Below, one piece after another: positions 23,564-33,803 of a stretch of DNA of 64,000 nt. Below the pieces are notes generated by a model. The model ran no database searches. It saw only the letters and a program-made list of their open reading frames with translations, and had not been told where the DNA came from. Positions within the stretch are counted from its first letter, which is position 1. Each line of letters starts with the position of its first letter. Location: assembly GCA_027596035.1 (NCBI GenBank), contig JADGJA010000013.1, positions 1-64,000 of the forward strand. The letters run 5' to 3'. The translations under genes were made by a program, and so were the position numbers. The stretch comes from Thoreauomyces humboldtii (taxonomy: Eukaryota; Chytridiomycota; Chytridiomycetes; Spizellomycetales; Powellomycetaceae).

Positions 23564-25048
23564 CAGTTTGCCGGATGCGATCCCTTGTCGCTCGGTGTTG
23601 TGATGTTGTTGATCCGAGGTAACCAGTTTGCTGGCGAAACTTCTCTCTTACCGAGGAGATGAGCAATGCTCGGATGCCGCTACCGACTCTCGTCGCATAT
23701 CGGTAGGAAGAAAATTTGGTTTGAAGTGTTGATGTGTGTAAAGGTCGAGAAACGGTTGAAGGGAGTGGGGCCCTTGCAGATAGACAGGACATCGCACTAT
23801 TGCAGAGCGCAGTGACACGTAGAAGTGCCAGTGTATGGCCCCTCTGGGGCCGTAACACCTGAAGAGCACACACGAGCAGTCTGCCAGACTACGATACTTC
23901 GCTTGTCGGAGATGCACCTGTCAAGCCCATCGGGGCCCGACTTGAAGGCTGACGCGCGTTGTGCCGTATTGGAAGCTGACATGCAACCCAGAGCTCAAAC
24001 CCACATCTGTTATCCGGCAAAGCTTGCGATATTCAGACGATCGTGTTGAGGTATATAACCTTTTTTCCTCACATTGTCCAACTTCGAACCTGTTCACCTG
24101 TCTGAACGCGTTAAGCAATAGACTTCGTGGTCAGCCGCTCATGCTGCTGTCCATTGAGGGTCAGTATCTGCCTGAGCAAAGAGTGCTATCAGTGCGTGGT
24201 CAAACCACGTCGTCTTAAGAAAGTCCTTCGCACGGCATTCTGCGACTTGAGACAGAACACGTTTCCTTGTGAAGCGCTCATGATACATAGCAGTTACTAA
24301 GAAGCGTCACTCATCTAGTCTTGGAAGCTCCAGATGCGGCGATTGGGCTTAAAGCAGTTGACCTGCCCTCCTACGTAAGATTCGCACCTTCTGATCTTGC
24401 CGCTAAATCCGACAGCTCCCCTTCTTGGCAATTTCGCCCCACTGCCCCTCTTGGATGTCCCGGACTTCAGCGAGTCATGATGACAGCTCGGGTTAGGACA
24501 AGCCGCGCTGCGCTCGTCCGCCAGCTATCGAGAACTATTCCCTTGTAGAGCGATTTCCCTCAGATCCTACATCGTTTTCGATGGGCAAGATGACGTCCAG
24601 CTTTTCGTACGTGTTTTCTTGACTTGCAGGGAGGAGGCCAGGCCGATTCCTCTTCGATGTTGAACGTGACGCCCGCGAGGGAACACCCGGATGCGGCATG
24701 GAGAGTGCGGAGCGACATAATCCTGTTCCTATGTGAGAGAAGGGAGGAGAAAAGCGGGACAAGGGGGCCGAGGAGGATGAAATGCTGCTGTGTCGTCTTG
24801 GGCCAGATGGACATGTCACCTGTGGTTGAGCAGAGCTTCTCTCCTTCAGAAAATCCCGCGGCTTCCTATGAGAATGAGCTGGACGTGGCATGGACCCATC
24901 GGGATGGGACAATTGTGTCGCATCGCTGTCCAACGGCCATTGCGGCCGCTTACCCAATCGCGGCGGTCCTGCTCGTGGGAGTGGAGACGCATGCTCCCCT
25001 TGATCCCCCGAATATTGCGCCGGCCCGCACCTGAAAGCGAAATTGAGC

Positions 25049-25690
25049 ATGGGCTGTGGAGCTTCGAAAAAGCCCCCAGTGGTACCCGACCCCAAGCCGG
25101 ACCCGAGGCCCGCCCCGCATCCGATCGTCGTTGCTTCGAGACCCGATGAACAGCCGCAGCCTTCACCCCCAGCCTACCCGGTCTCTGAATCCGACAGAAA
25201 TCTTGTGGATAACTCCTCGCTCAATGTTGATATAACGGTCGGAGGGTATCCAAACCCCGCGCCAAGCGCACCTGGCGGGACGCTCGAGCCTGGGACACAA
25301 ATGCCTCGGTGGCCGAACGATTCGGCATTCCTCCCGGACTCAGAGTCTCTCCGGCTCATTTGTCACCATTACATCCACACCCGATTCATTTTATTCAGCC
25401 AAAGACCGGGAAGGATTCGCATGAGCCAGGCTCTTTCATTGTGAATAGTGAAGCCAAAAACTTCCTTAAAGGCATCACGCAGACCATCTCAGTCGTTGCA
25501 ATCGCTGAAACGTTTCGACATGGGAAGTCATTCCTCATGAATCAGCTCTTCGGCGTGCAGAGCGGCCGCGTATGCTCTACATCATCTCCCGGAACACGAG
25601 TTACCGTACCATTGTTGGCGCTGCATGAGCAAATAAAATCAACCTACAGCATCAACGGGATTCGTCGAATTCTCACCGTTTCTGCATAAT
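25049..25690 (+). pseudogene. Truncated guanylate-binding-protein/atlastin-like GTPase with acylation motif
   Basis: Starts MGCGASKK, a canonical N-myristoylation plus palmitoylation signal. A Pro-rich segment of about 80 residues follows. After a 35-nt apparent intron (25309-25343) comes the start of a GBP-type G domain: PIHFIQPKTG, EAKNFLKGITQ, SVVAIAETFRHGKSFLMNQL. This lines up with the GBP segment ending VVAIVGLYRTGKSYLMN, but the first P-loop glycine is Glu here. Only about 40 residues follow before a stop. The switch regions, the DTEG motif, the RD motif and the helical domain are all absent, and none of the flanking frames supplies them. I read it as a relic or truncated paralogue. 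If the 35-nt gap is not an intron, it is a frameshift. Family assignment is good; function is unlikely. Confidence 0.65.
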
Positions 25691-25948
25691 AACCCCCACG
25701 GATATCCCGCACCTGCAGATCCGTCTCCCGTTTTCCATCTCCTACTGCTCCCACGCTGCCATGGTCCATCCTTCGCTTTGCCTAGTCATATCACTCGCCT
25801 CGTAATCGGACCGGTTGCCGATCTGTCCTTATCCTCCTCGACCGATCTCCACTTCCGCTTTTGGAACAATAAGTGCCCAAATACACTCGCGTAACAGTTG
25901 GTCGCATGTCTTGATCATATAGATAAAAGCGCAGTTGTTCCCAAGTCG

Positions 25949-26285
25949 TCATATTCGCTTTCCTGCAAGTTGTCGCAAGTGCTGCACCGACACACTCAGG
26001 ACGCCCTCCGAACTCTTTAGATCCTCGACGATGGTCTCCTTGGATCTAGTCTCGTGACTTTGTAGCCGGAAGATGTGTTGGTCCTTCAGCTCTCCCACCT
26101 GTCCCTGTTCAGAGATATGGTCGAGTCAGTTAAGTTTTTCGGGGAATCACATTTGGAGCGGAATGTCAGAAACGCACAATATACTCTAGACGATGCGAAG
26201 CCGCGACCGTCTGCGGATCTGCTTCTCCGTGCGGAGAGAGCTTGAGGACCAGGTCTCCTTCGTTCACTCTGGTCGGTTCGCCCAT
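25949..26285 (-). CDS. Isolated kexin/furin-type proprotein-convertase prodomain
   Basis: Exons 26285-26178 and 26104-25949 (87 residues) join in frame. The product reads DLVLKLSPHGEADPQTVAA, then HRLEYIGQVGELKDQHIFRL and ends QHLRQLAGKRI. This is the layout of the S8B pro-convertase prodomain: the N-terminal strand, the G-[FY]-x-[YLN]-[LIV]-GQ-[VI]-G core, FR, and a terminal dibasic KR. No subtilisin domain (D, H or S motifs) follows on this strand in any frame, and the stop comes one residue after KR. The acceptor at about 26396 (after a T-rich tract) suggests further upstream exons before 26285, possibly a signal peptide. It is either a truncated convertase gene or a free-standing propeptide-like inhibitor. 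It lies directly downstream of the P4-ATPase gene on the same strand. Confidence 0.6.
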
Positions 26286-26619
26286 TCTGGATATGGGAAT
26301 GTGGCGCTGAGAGATGCACGCCCGAGTTGCACACGTGCCGGTCGGGACCAGAAATTCATCGGAGAGAACCTCAAAATCAATTATGCTGCAAGTGGATGTT
26401 CCAAAAAAGAAAAAAGAAATGAAAGCGTGCAAAGGATCGGGAATACCAAGGGGGGGTTCAGCAGTCCTCGCCAGACCCCCAAAGTGGAGAAGAAGGATTT
26501 TCGGAGATGCGCGAGGTCGTCAGATGCATCGGGCCAAGAGCTCGCGCAAAGGCGGGTGTTTGTGGGGTTGAGACCAACTCTTCGTGATCGGGTTGAGGCA
26601 ATATCAGCGTACGAAAGGC

Positions 26620-29600
26620 TCACACCGCTTGCTGCGGTCGTGCGACGCCCATCTCTGCCTGGTCGCCGTGATCCAAAAGTTCGCTGCTCTGCTTTCCCTC
26701 TAATCCGTAAATGTCCTCGTGCAAAATGTCTGTGTCGCTTGGATGAATGTGGTGATAGAAGCTGTACGATAGAGTGAGCTTCAACATTGGCCGTGTTTTG
26801 CTTACTAAGAAGGTACTTACTACTTGATCGTGAGCACTCCGACCGAACACGTAGACACCAGAAGGAAAGTGACGACCTGAGGGAACAGATAAAGCGCGGA
26901 TCAGAGATCTTGAACGCATATCAGATCGAAAGACAAGTTTGCCCTACCCAGAAGCCGACGAGCCCATGCACACTCTGGAACGTCCCTTTGGACACGTAAT
27001 CCAAAAGTTGCACGAGGCCCATGACGATCAGGTTGAAGATCAGCGAGAGAGCAATCACGCCGCCCGTGATCCATGCGTAGCGGCCAATCCAAGCCACGTT
27101 TGTCATGCCGGCTCGTAGCAGTACAACGATGAGCATTGGCGTAGAGAACAAGTAGATCTGAGTGTAGTAGCCTGCCGTGTAGCCGCGAGGATCCAGCGTG
27201 TTCTCGTGGAAAGGCCAGTACACGAAGAAAAAGATGATGGACGAGGTGAGGAGTGCTTCTATCAAAGTTCGAACCATACGGAGTGGCGTCCAGTACAGAC
27301 TGTAAAGAAAGTTTCAAAAAAATGGCCAGGACAAGATAGCGACCGAAACGAGACATACTGGTCGATGGCTTTATAAAGTTGCGGATTGGCTAGCAGGACT
27401 TCGGGTCTTGCGTCGTAGTCAAAGATCGCAAGCGCAAGTGGCGGAATCGAGGTGAAAACGATGTTGAAGGCGGTCAGAAAGATCTCCTCGTATACCAGCT
27501 AAATTCGAAAAAGATTCAATATGCAGCTCTAACAGAATCGTCAAGCATACATACCGATCCGCTCCAAGCGCAGAGAAAGCCGAACCACCATTGCACGGTG
27601 ATCATAACCAAGTTCTTGTAAAACGAATAGACTATTAGGCTCGAGAGTCGAAGCCTACAAAATGATGCTATCAGGACCATCGTGGCAAGCGGAGCATTCG
27701 GCCGACCCGCATAGTACTCACCGGCTCCATCTCCCGTGAACTGCAAGCAGTCGTCCTAGGTGTCTAAACTCGCCAATCGCGTAATCGGCAGCTCGGACGG
27801 CCTGCGTGCCTTCGCGGCCCACAACTCCAATGCCGATATTCGCAGCTTGTATCATGCTAACGTCGTTGGCGCCATCCCCGATGGCGAGCGTCGTGCATTT
27901 GAGATTCCGTTGCACGAGTCTCACCACCAGTGCCTTCTGTAACGGCGTCACACGACAGGCGATGACAGTCGTACAAAGTTGCGATAAGGTAAGGAATAGT
28001 GGTGGCAGATGCGAGTGCGCAGCATTGAACAGGGTAGACAGAGTACTGCCTGGAATGATGAGGGCCGCTCGTTGTGAAGACGGCGCCGAAAGTTGCTGTG
28101 AAAAGGTATCCATCTGGTGCGCTAGATCCCCTTCACTCTGTGCGTCCAGAATCAAAACGATCATGTCTGGCAGGATCAGTCGGGACGACATTCCGATGTT
28201 GATGGCAGTTTCCATCTTGTCTCCGGTCAAAAGCCAGACTTTGATCCCACAGTCCACCAGAAACTCGATCGTCTCTGGCACCATATCCTGCAGTCGATCC
28301 TCGATAGCGGTCACTCCGAGGAACTTGAGATCCCGCTCGATGGTTTCGGCCACGGTTGCGATGGCTTCCTCACGATTTGTGAGCGCTCGCTCGGCCTCTT
28401 CAAACTTCGTGCGAAACTCCTCATACTCACTGTCAGTGAGCGTTCGGTATGCGACGACCAGCGTCCGGAACCCTTGCTCACTGTAATGCTTGAGTGATGC
28501 GTCAGCATGGTGCACCAGGGGTTCTTGGTCCGATGCCAGTCGCTCCAAGACAATGTTGTCAGCGCCCTTGCAAAAGAGGGTAATGGCCCCCGCTGGGTCC
28601 CGCACAACGATGCTCATTCGTTTCCGGTCAGAAGTGAAGTCCAGAAGGGCAAGTTGAGTGAAGTCCACGGTCGGTGGGGAGTTGCTTCCAGGGGAAGATG
28701 TAGTGGTAGGATCGGTTATCTTGATCAGATTCTTCGTCCGGGCAAGAAGAGTGAATTTGTCGGTTTTGATGCCATGTAGCAAGGCCGACTCATCCGGGGA
28801 TTGTGATTCATAGAGCAGTGCTCCGGGCGTTCGTGGATCGGGAGCAGGAATAACATTGTGGCATAGCGCTAGCGCATGCCCGAATCGCATGAGCCGCGCT
28901 TTCTCGTCTTCCGACGTCTTCGGATCCGAGACCAGTTTTCCCAAAGCGCCGGCACCCTCTGCAATTCCTGCAGGAAGATCTCCGATACCGTCCAGATACC
29001 AGCCAACGACTTTCATTTCGTTCCGCGTGACTGTTCCAGTTTTATCGGAGAAAACATATTTGACGACCGCAAGATCCTCGTTCAAATTGGAGTTGTTGGC
29101 TTTCGCCCGCACGGTCGTCACGGAACCATCAGAGTTGGTTTGGAAAGACCGCATAGCGAGGTCCCAATATATGTACTTTGCTTGAATCACTCGCACGATT
29201 TCGATGGTAACGAAAAGCGAGATTGGAATGACATAGGTATATAAACCGAAAAATGATATAAAAGCATCTAAAACGTGCTGAGCAGATATGTCAGCAATCT
29301 TGCCAGACTGTGCTCAAAAAAGGCTTCTCCCGGTCCATACCCGACTTGGACTATCGTCTTGTGGACCAAGATACCAGATCACCGGATAGTTGATAGGATC
29401 GGCGGCCATTGTCGCGCGCTCTGCGTTGTAGTATGGCTTATAAAATCGGTACTCCAGCCAAACACTGCTGATGAGAAGCCCCGCATTTACGACGAATGCC
29501 GAGATGACAAGCCAGTTGAGCTTCTTCTCCAGCGTGGAGGTCTTCAGCTTTGGTTTCTTCAAGTTGCGGATGATTTTGGTGTTTCGTCCGGTGTAGACTA

Positions 29601-31010
29601 CCAAGACGTAAGCGAAAGAAGTATTGCGGATGTTGGAGCCTCGCAGTATAATGTTTGTAGGCGTCAAAGGAAATTTCTTCACCGGTTCGCCGTTGGAAGG
29701 AGTAACTGTGATGAGACCATCAAACGTGCTCAGCTTATCGTTCGGTTGCTCGCAATGAATTGTTCCATGCAAGGAGCTTGCAGTCTATGACACAGAGGGG
29801 TTGAGATCGAGAACACTCCTGGGTTTCTGGATGTCAAACCCCGACGCACCTCATCAGTGTTGTAGTGGGCCAGCTCGACCAAAGCACTCCGCCGCTTCAA
29901 GTTTGTTTCACCGTCGAGTTCTGCCGTTTCCACGAAACACGTCCCATCATCATAGTTGGTCGAAAGGATCATCGCGTCAACGGGACACTTGTCTCCTTTC
30001 CCGAGGCATACGATATCTCCAGGTTGAATGTACTGTCGTTTGACCTCAACCCGCTTTCCGTTGCGGAGAAGCGTGATGTTGCCGTTATTGGATGATCTGT
30101 CCGCTTTGTACCGAGCCTATTAGAATGAAAGGGTAAGTTTATGAACGCGTGCCGGAATGTGGCTTCCGGACATACATAGTCCTCGTAAGCCTCCTTCGCC
30201 AAAGAGCAAGCAAGGACCACGACCAAGGGAAGGATTTGGGATACGGGAGAGAGAGTCGAGATTCCCGCTGTGACGGACAGGGTGCCCGCAAGGAAATAGA
30301 TGTTGTAAAACCGCCGAAACTACAGTTGGGAAGAAGACGATCAAGACCAGGTTAGCTTCTCCCAGCAATCAATCCTCTCTCGCTTTTGGCAAGAGTCTTT
30401 CCGGAAAGCTGCCCTCTTCCGCATATCAGGTTCAAATGCGTACCTGATAATACAATGTCTTTGGGAAGAATGTATATAGCGTGTATTTCGTCGTTCGAAT
30501 GTAGTTGGATTTGTGCATGAAACTGCTTTCCGGGCATGGGAAGTCCACTTTGTACGGCTCGTCGGGCGAGACATGATCCTCCCGTATGGCTGCCCATAGT
30601 CCCTTGTGCTCCACATCCTCCTTGAAAGCAGCGTAGCGAGATTGTTTCGCCGGGACGGATCTCATTGTTGCGCCCGGGCCCGCCTTGCTGCTCGCGATGG
30701 GGCCCCCGCCATCCAAGTTCTTTGCTACATTGGCCACGGTGTCCGGTGTGTTCTGACCATCGGGCGAATCGTCTCCCCTGACGGAAGAAGAAGGTCGAGT
30801 GAGGGCTACGGTAGATGGACCGGACAGACCGCCGAATCCGCGATTGGATCGAGACGAAGAGTGATTGGCGGTGAGGGGAAGCTCGTCGTCTCCTAAAGTC
30901 ATTGGTCGTCGGTCCCGCTGTTGCCCGCCCAACGCGACGTTCGCCGGATTGGTATCGTCGCCGGCGTCGGGATGGATGCGAAGCGCGGTATGCGACGTTT
31001 GCCGACGCAC
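26620..31010 (-). CDS. P4-type ATPase, phospholipid flippase
   Basis: Moves phospholipids from the exoplasmic to the cytosolic leaflet. Ten exons, transcript order: 31010-30444, 30319-30176, 30116-29850, 29784-29341, 29277-27722, 27654-27555, 27498-27359, 27299-26948, 26876-26821, 26761-26620 (1255 residues, closing in frame). The order is: a disordered N-terminus of about 150 residues, the NYIRTTKYTLYTFFPK entry motif, TM1-2, actuator LDGETNLKRRSALVE, TM3-4 with YVIPISLFVTIE, phosphorylation site FSDKTGTVTRNEM, a nucleotide-binding domain, TGDKMETAINIG, GDGANDVSMIQAANIGIGV, and six C-terminal TM segments from RLSSLIVYSFYKN onwards. P4 ATPases usually need a Cdc50-family partner, none of which is in the window. 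Dnf versus Drs2 subclass is not resolved. Confidence 0.94.
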
Positions 31011-31258
31011 TTTCGAGGAAATTCTCTCGCGACGAGTGCCGCGGGATAGCGCTGTCGTTCCAGGTGCGAGCCGGAAAGAAGTCGCACCGCGTCAAGAGTG
31101 CCTTGGTGGATGCGGGGAGCGGAGCGACGGATGATGGAGAGCGGCGAGGCTATAGACACCCCGAAAGAGCCAGAAGGACCCCCAGGGATGTATCTGCAAG
31201 TTGCTCGAGAGAGACAGGTGGTGTCAAGAAGGAGTGTCGGGTGCTTGGCACGAGGGAT

Positions 31259-31284
31259 TGTGTGTGTGTGTGTGTGTGTGTGTG
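31259..31284. repeat. (TG)13 microsatellite
   Basis: Thirteen TG dinucleotides about 250 bp upstream of the flippase start codon. The preceding block GTCGGGTGCTTGGC is shared with the (CA)8 site near position 200 in opposite orientation. Confidence 0.9.
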
Positions 31285-31485
31285 GTGCGGGCAGCTTGCG
31301 GTCGTGGGAAGCTCCCTGCCTGCCGGAACCCGTCGTCTCCGAAGACAGGTCGGCGGTATGACTTTCCTCGGCAGCCGCGCGCTGACAAACAAAAACCGCT
31401 GCTTTACATTCCTGCACAGCCCGGTGCACAGCATGCAACTACAATGGGCACCGCCGGTCCTTACGGATCTCTTGTTGAAGACAAG

Positions 31486-31633
31486 TCTCGATTCAAAATG
31501 ATACCATTGGTCTCTATAAACCTCTAAGCGCTGCAAAATCTCTGATCTTATATCGCTCCTCTCGATTCAAAATGATATCATTGGTCTCTATAAAATTCTA
31601 AGCGCTGCAAAATCTCTGATCCCACATCGCTGC
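31486..31633. repeat. 74-bp tandem duplication beside the aspartic protease 3' end
   Basis: Two copies with period 74 bp; shared blocks include CGATTCAAAATGATA, ATTGGTCTCTATAAA and AAGCGCTGCAAAATCTCTGA. They lie immediately downstream of the protease stop codon, so they probably fall in its 3' UTR or polyadenylation region. Confidence 0.85.
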
Positions 31634-31650
31634 TCTGATCCTATATCGTT

Positions 31651-32975
31651 CTAAGGGTGAATGGCCCTAGCCAGACCAGTACGCCTGTTGTCCATGTCGT
31701 AGATACTGTAAAACCGACGCAAGAAGGTATCACCAAGGATGAAGGGGAACGTAGGAGATGACCACGCGTACACCTCGAGGAAGCACACGCTACCCTCCTC
31801 GACCTTGGTTGTGTCATATCCGATGTAATCGGTAGACGGCAGATCGTACGCCTTTCCGCCGATGGTGAACGTGAGAGTGGGAGCCGTGGCACGCCGCTTG
31901 CAGTCGACAGGGTATCCGGAGTCGTCGACAGTGGCACCGGTGACGGAGACGAGCTCGTCGACGATGGCCTGGGGAAGAGCCATGAAGGACGTTCCCGAGT
32001 CGAGAACGTACGAAGCATTCCCGTGGTTGCCCTTGCCGTTGGACAGCACGGTCTTGTGGACGGTTTTCCCGATCTTGACGTTGTCGACAAGAACGTTCCA
32101 CCAGCGGGTCGGTCCCGTCGCGTTCAGGAAAACGGGCTTGACCGAGTTCCACTGGAGATCCGACGCTTGGAAGCGTGCCGGGTTATATCCTCCGATGGTC
32201 AACTAGAAAGGGACTCCATGGTCGGTGATCGTGCAACAAGATAATATCAGGACAATTGCGGTCGCTTACCTCGCCATCAGTAGAATTCTTCTCGTTGCCA
32301 AGGTATAGTCCGTACACGTTGTTTTTTATGACCTTGTCCTTTGCCATTTTAGCCACGGGGGGGTACCATCCAAGCGTGTTATCATCCGGAAACGCGAGAC
32401 CGAGGAGGCCCGTGTTCTCGTAAGTGACATCCCCGAGAGTGACACCGGGGTTGACATCGAGGAAGGCGGCGCCGATGGAGGTCTTGACGGTCCTTCCTCC
32501 AAAGCTGACCGTGTCGTTCTGCCAGTTGAAGGTGGCCACCGTCCCGTCACCATAAGTAATTGAACTTGCGATCTTGGTGTCGATGTTGGTAGAGGAGGCG
32601 TTGGGGTAGTAGAGTTGGTGGTGCACTCTCTTTGATCCGCGTCCGGCGTACAGCCAAAAATCGGCGGACCCTATAAAGTCGGCGGCCAGCTTTAGTACGG
32701 AGTTTCAATTTTGACGAAAGAAAATCGTGGATTTGAAGCATAAGTTTACCTGTGTCGAGCATAACAGGGAACGTCTGAGCCGGAGTTCCAACCGAGACCA
32801 TCCCATAGTACGCCCCATTGAACTGGGAATTGAACGTCACGGCGGTCTTGGTGGTTCGAGAAGGATCCGGCTGGGTGGCCCTCTTGACGGGAATAGCGAT
32901 TGGCGAGTCGAATGGGACCGCAGATGCCATGGCGGAAAGGCAGAGAACCGCGGATGCAGCTTGAATGAACTTCAT
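31651..32975 (-). CDS. Secreted pepsin-like aspartic protease (family A1)
   Basis: Three exons, transcript order: 32975-32750, 32670-32270, 32202-31651 (392 residues). A signal peptide (MKFIQAASAVLCLSAMASA) is followed by a short propeptide ending PVKR at residue 32, a likely kexin site. The mature enzyme has YYGMVSVGTPAQTFPVMLDTGS with catalytic Asp74, the flap region SITYGDGT, GLLGLAF, and DSGTS with the second catalytic Asp near 277. It ends with the strand ILGDTFLRRFYSIYDM and GLARAIHP. The residue after DTGS is Ala-Asp-Phe-Trp, a usual variant. Few cysteines are present. The propeptide is shorter than usual for fungal pepsins. It is expected to act extracellularly at acid pH. Confidence 0.93.
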
Positions 32976-33037
32976 GGTTGCAAGTTAGGAAGTAGGACTT
33001 GCTTGGTGAAGGAGACGAAGGGAACACCGATGACCAT

Positions 33038-33047
33038 GCTTTTATAC
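33038..33047 (-). promoter_or_regulatory. TATA box of the aspartic protease gene
   Basis: GTATAAAAGC lies about 65 bp upstream of the start codon on the coding strand. The same core and spacing occur before the GDSL esterase gene. Confidence 0.55.
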
Positions 33048-33803
33048 TCCATCGAGAGTGAGGACGCACGAAAAAGAAGGCGTTTGCTCTTTGTTCTCTA
33101 CTTTTCGTGCGCTGGAACAAGCTGCCAACCTACTGGTTCTGCCGGGGTCCTTGAAAAGCTGAACGGAAAACCGCTGTCGGAACAGCCTTTGTGTCTCCGT
33201 GGCAACAGATGCAGTGTTTCAGCTATACATGTCTCTGAACCTGCCAAAAGAAGATACCTGAAAAAGAAAAAGAGAGCAAACAACATGAACAATATGCTTG
33301 TTTGCTCCAAAGATGCATGCGCGCCTTTTCCTGGGAGTGGCAAGCGTTTTGACATGCGCTCACCGACGTTTTGGACAGATCCCAGCAAAACTCTTGAGCG
33401 AATCTGGCCGTCGCTGGAGCGCTAAGGTATAGTCTCTATGCAAGAGGGCAGAGAAAAAGAAAGGATGGCGCCAGTATCGTTCTCGAGCGCTGGGGGGGGG
33501 GGGTTGTCCGTTTGAGGCGACGATGGGAGTAATCGCTCGATGATCATGTTGCGGGTGTTGCGGTTGCAAAGGACTTTTCGATAGCATGCGTCCGGATCGC
33601 TCGGACTCACCGTTTCCACAATTCCCTCCCTGACCAAGTCCTCCCATTCTCGTCGTCGTCGCACTTCGACGATACGTTGCGCAGCTCTTCTTCGTTTCCT
33701 TCGTCAACTGCAAGTCCTTCAACACAGAGGGCGTCAGGATCGCCTCACCATATATGCCAGCCAGTAAATAAGAACTCGGCAGTACCTGGACCCCTTTTCA
33801 ACC
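33048..33803. other. Intergenic region with G12 run
   Basis: Divergent space between the protease and NEDD1 genes. A run of twelve G occupies about 33492-33503. No gene is supported; open frames on both strands lack motifs. Confidence 0.55.

Larger units (their letters stand above)
14948..25048. other. Ten-kilobase gene-poor region
   Basis: I find no domain-bearing open frame on either strand. It contains short tandem repeats (18490-18526, 20504-20543, 21312-21455, 23144-23164, 23226-23252), an AT-rich tract with a T run (16305-16365) and a few short plausible frames. The longest uninterrupted frame, 17618-18439 (+), has no recognisable motif and a random-looking composition. No reverse-transcriptase, integrase, transposase, rRNA or tRNA signature was seen. 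Strand composition changes sign near 20.25 kb (see findings). Unrecognised multi-exon or noncoding genes remain possible. Confidence 0.5.
31011..31650. other. Intergenic region with microsatellite and 74-bp tandem repeat
   Basis: 5' flank of the flippase gene and 3' flank of the aspartic protease gene, both read leftward. Contains (TG)13 at 31259-31284 and a two-copy tandem repeat at 31486-31633. No gene seen. Confidence 0.6.

Noticed and set aside
17200..24500. Retrotransposon or DNA transposon filling the gene-poor region
   Set aside because: No YxDD, integrase, RNase H, transposase or long terminal repeats could be recognised in any frame. The region may still hold an unrecognisable, decayed element.
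26193..26777. 194-codon plus-strand frame
   Set aside because: Lies antisense to the last flippase exons and to the convertase prodomain, both of which are supported by family conservation.
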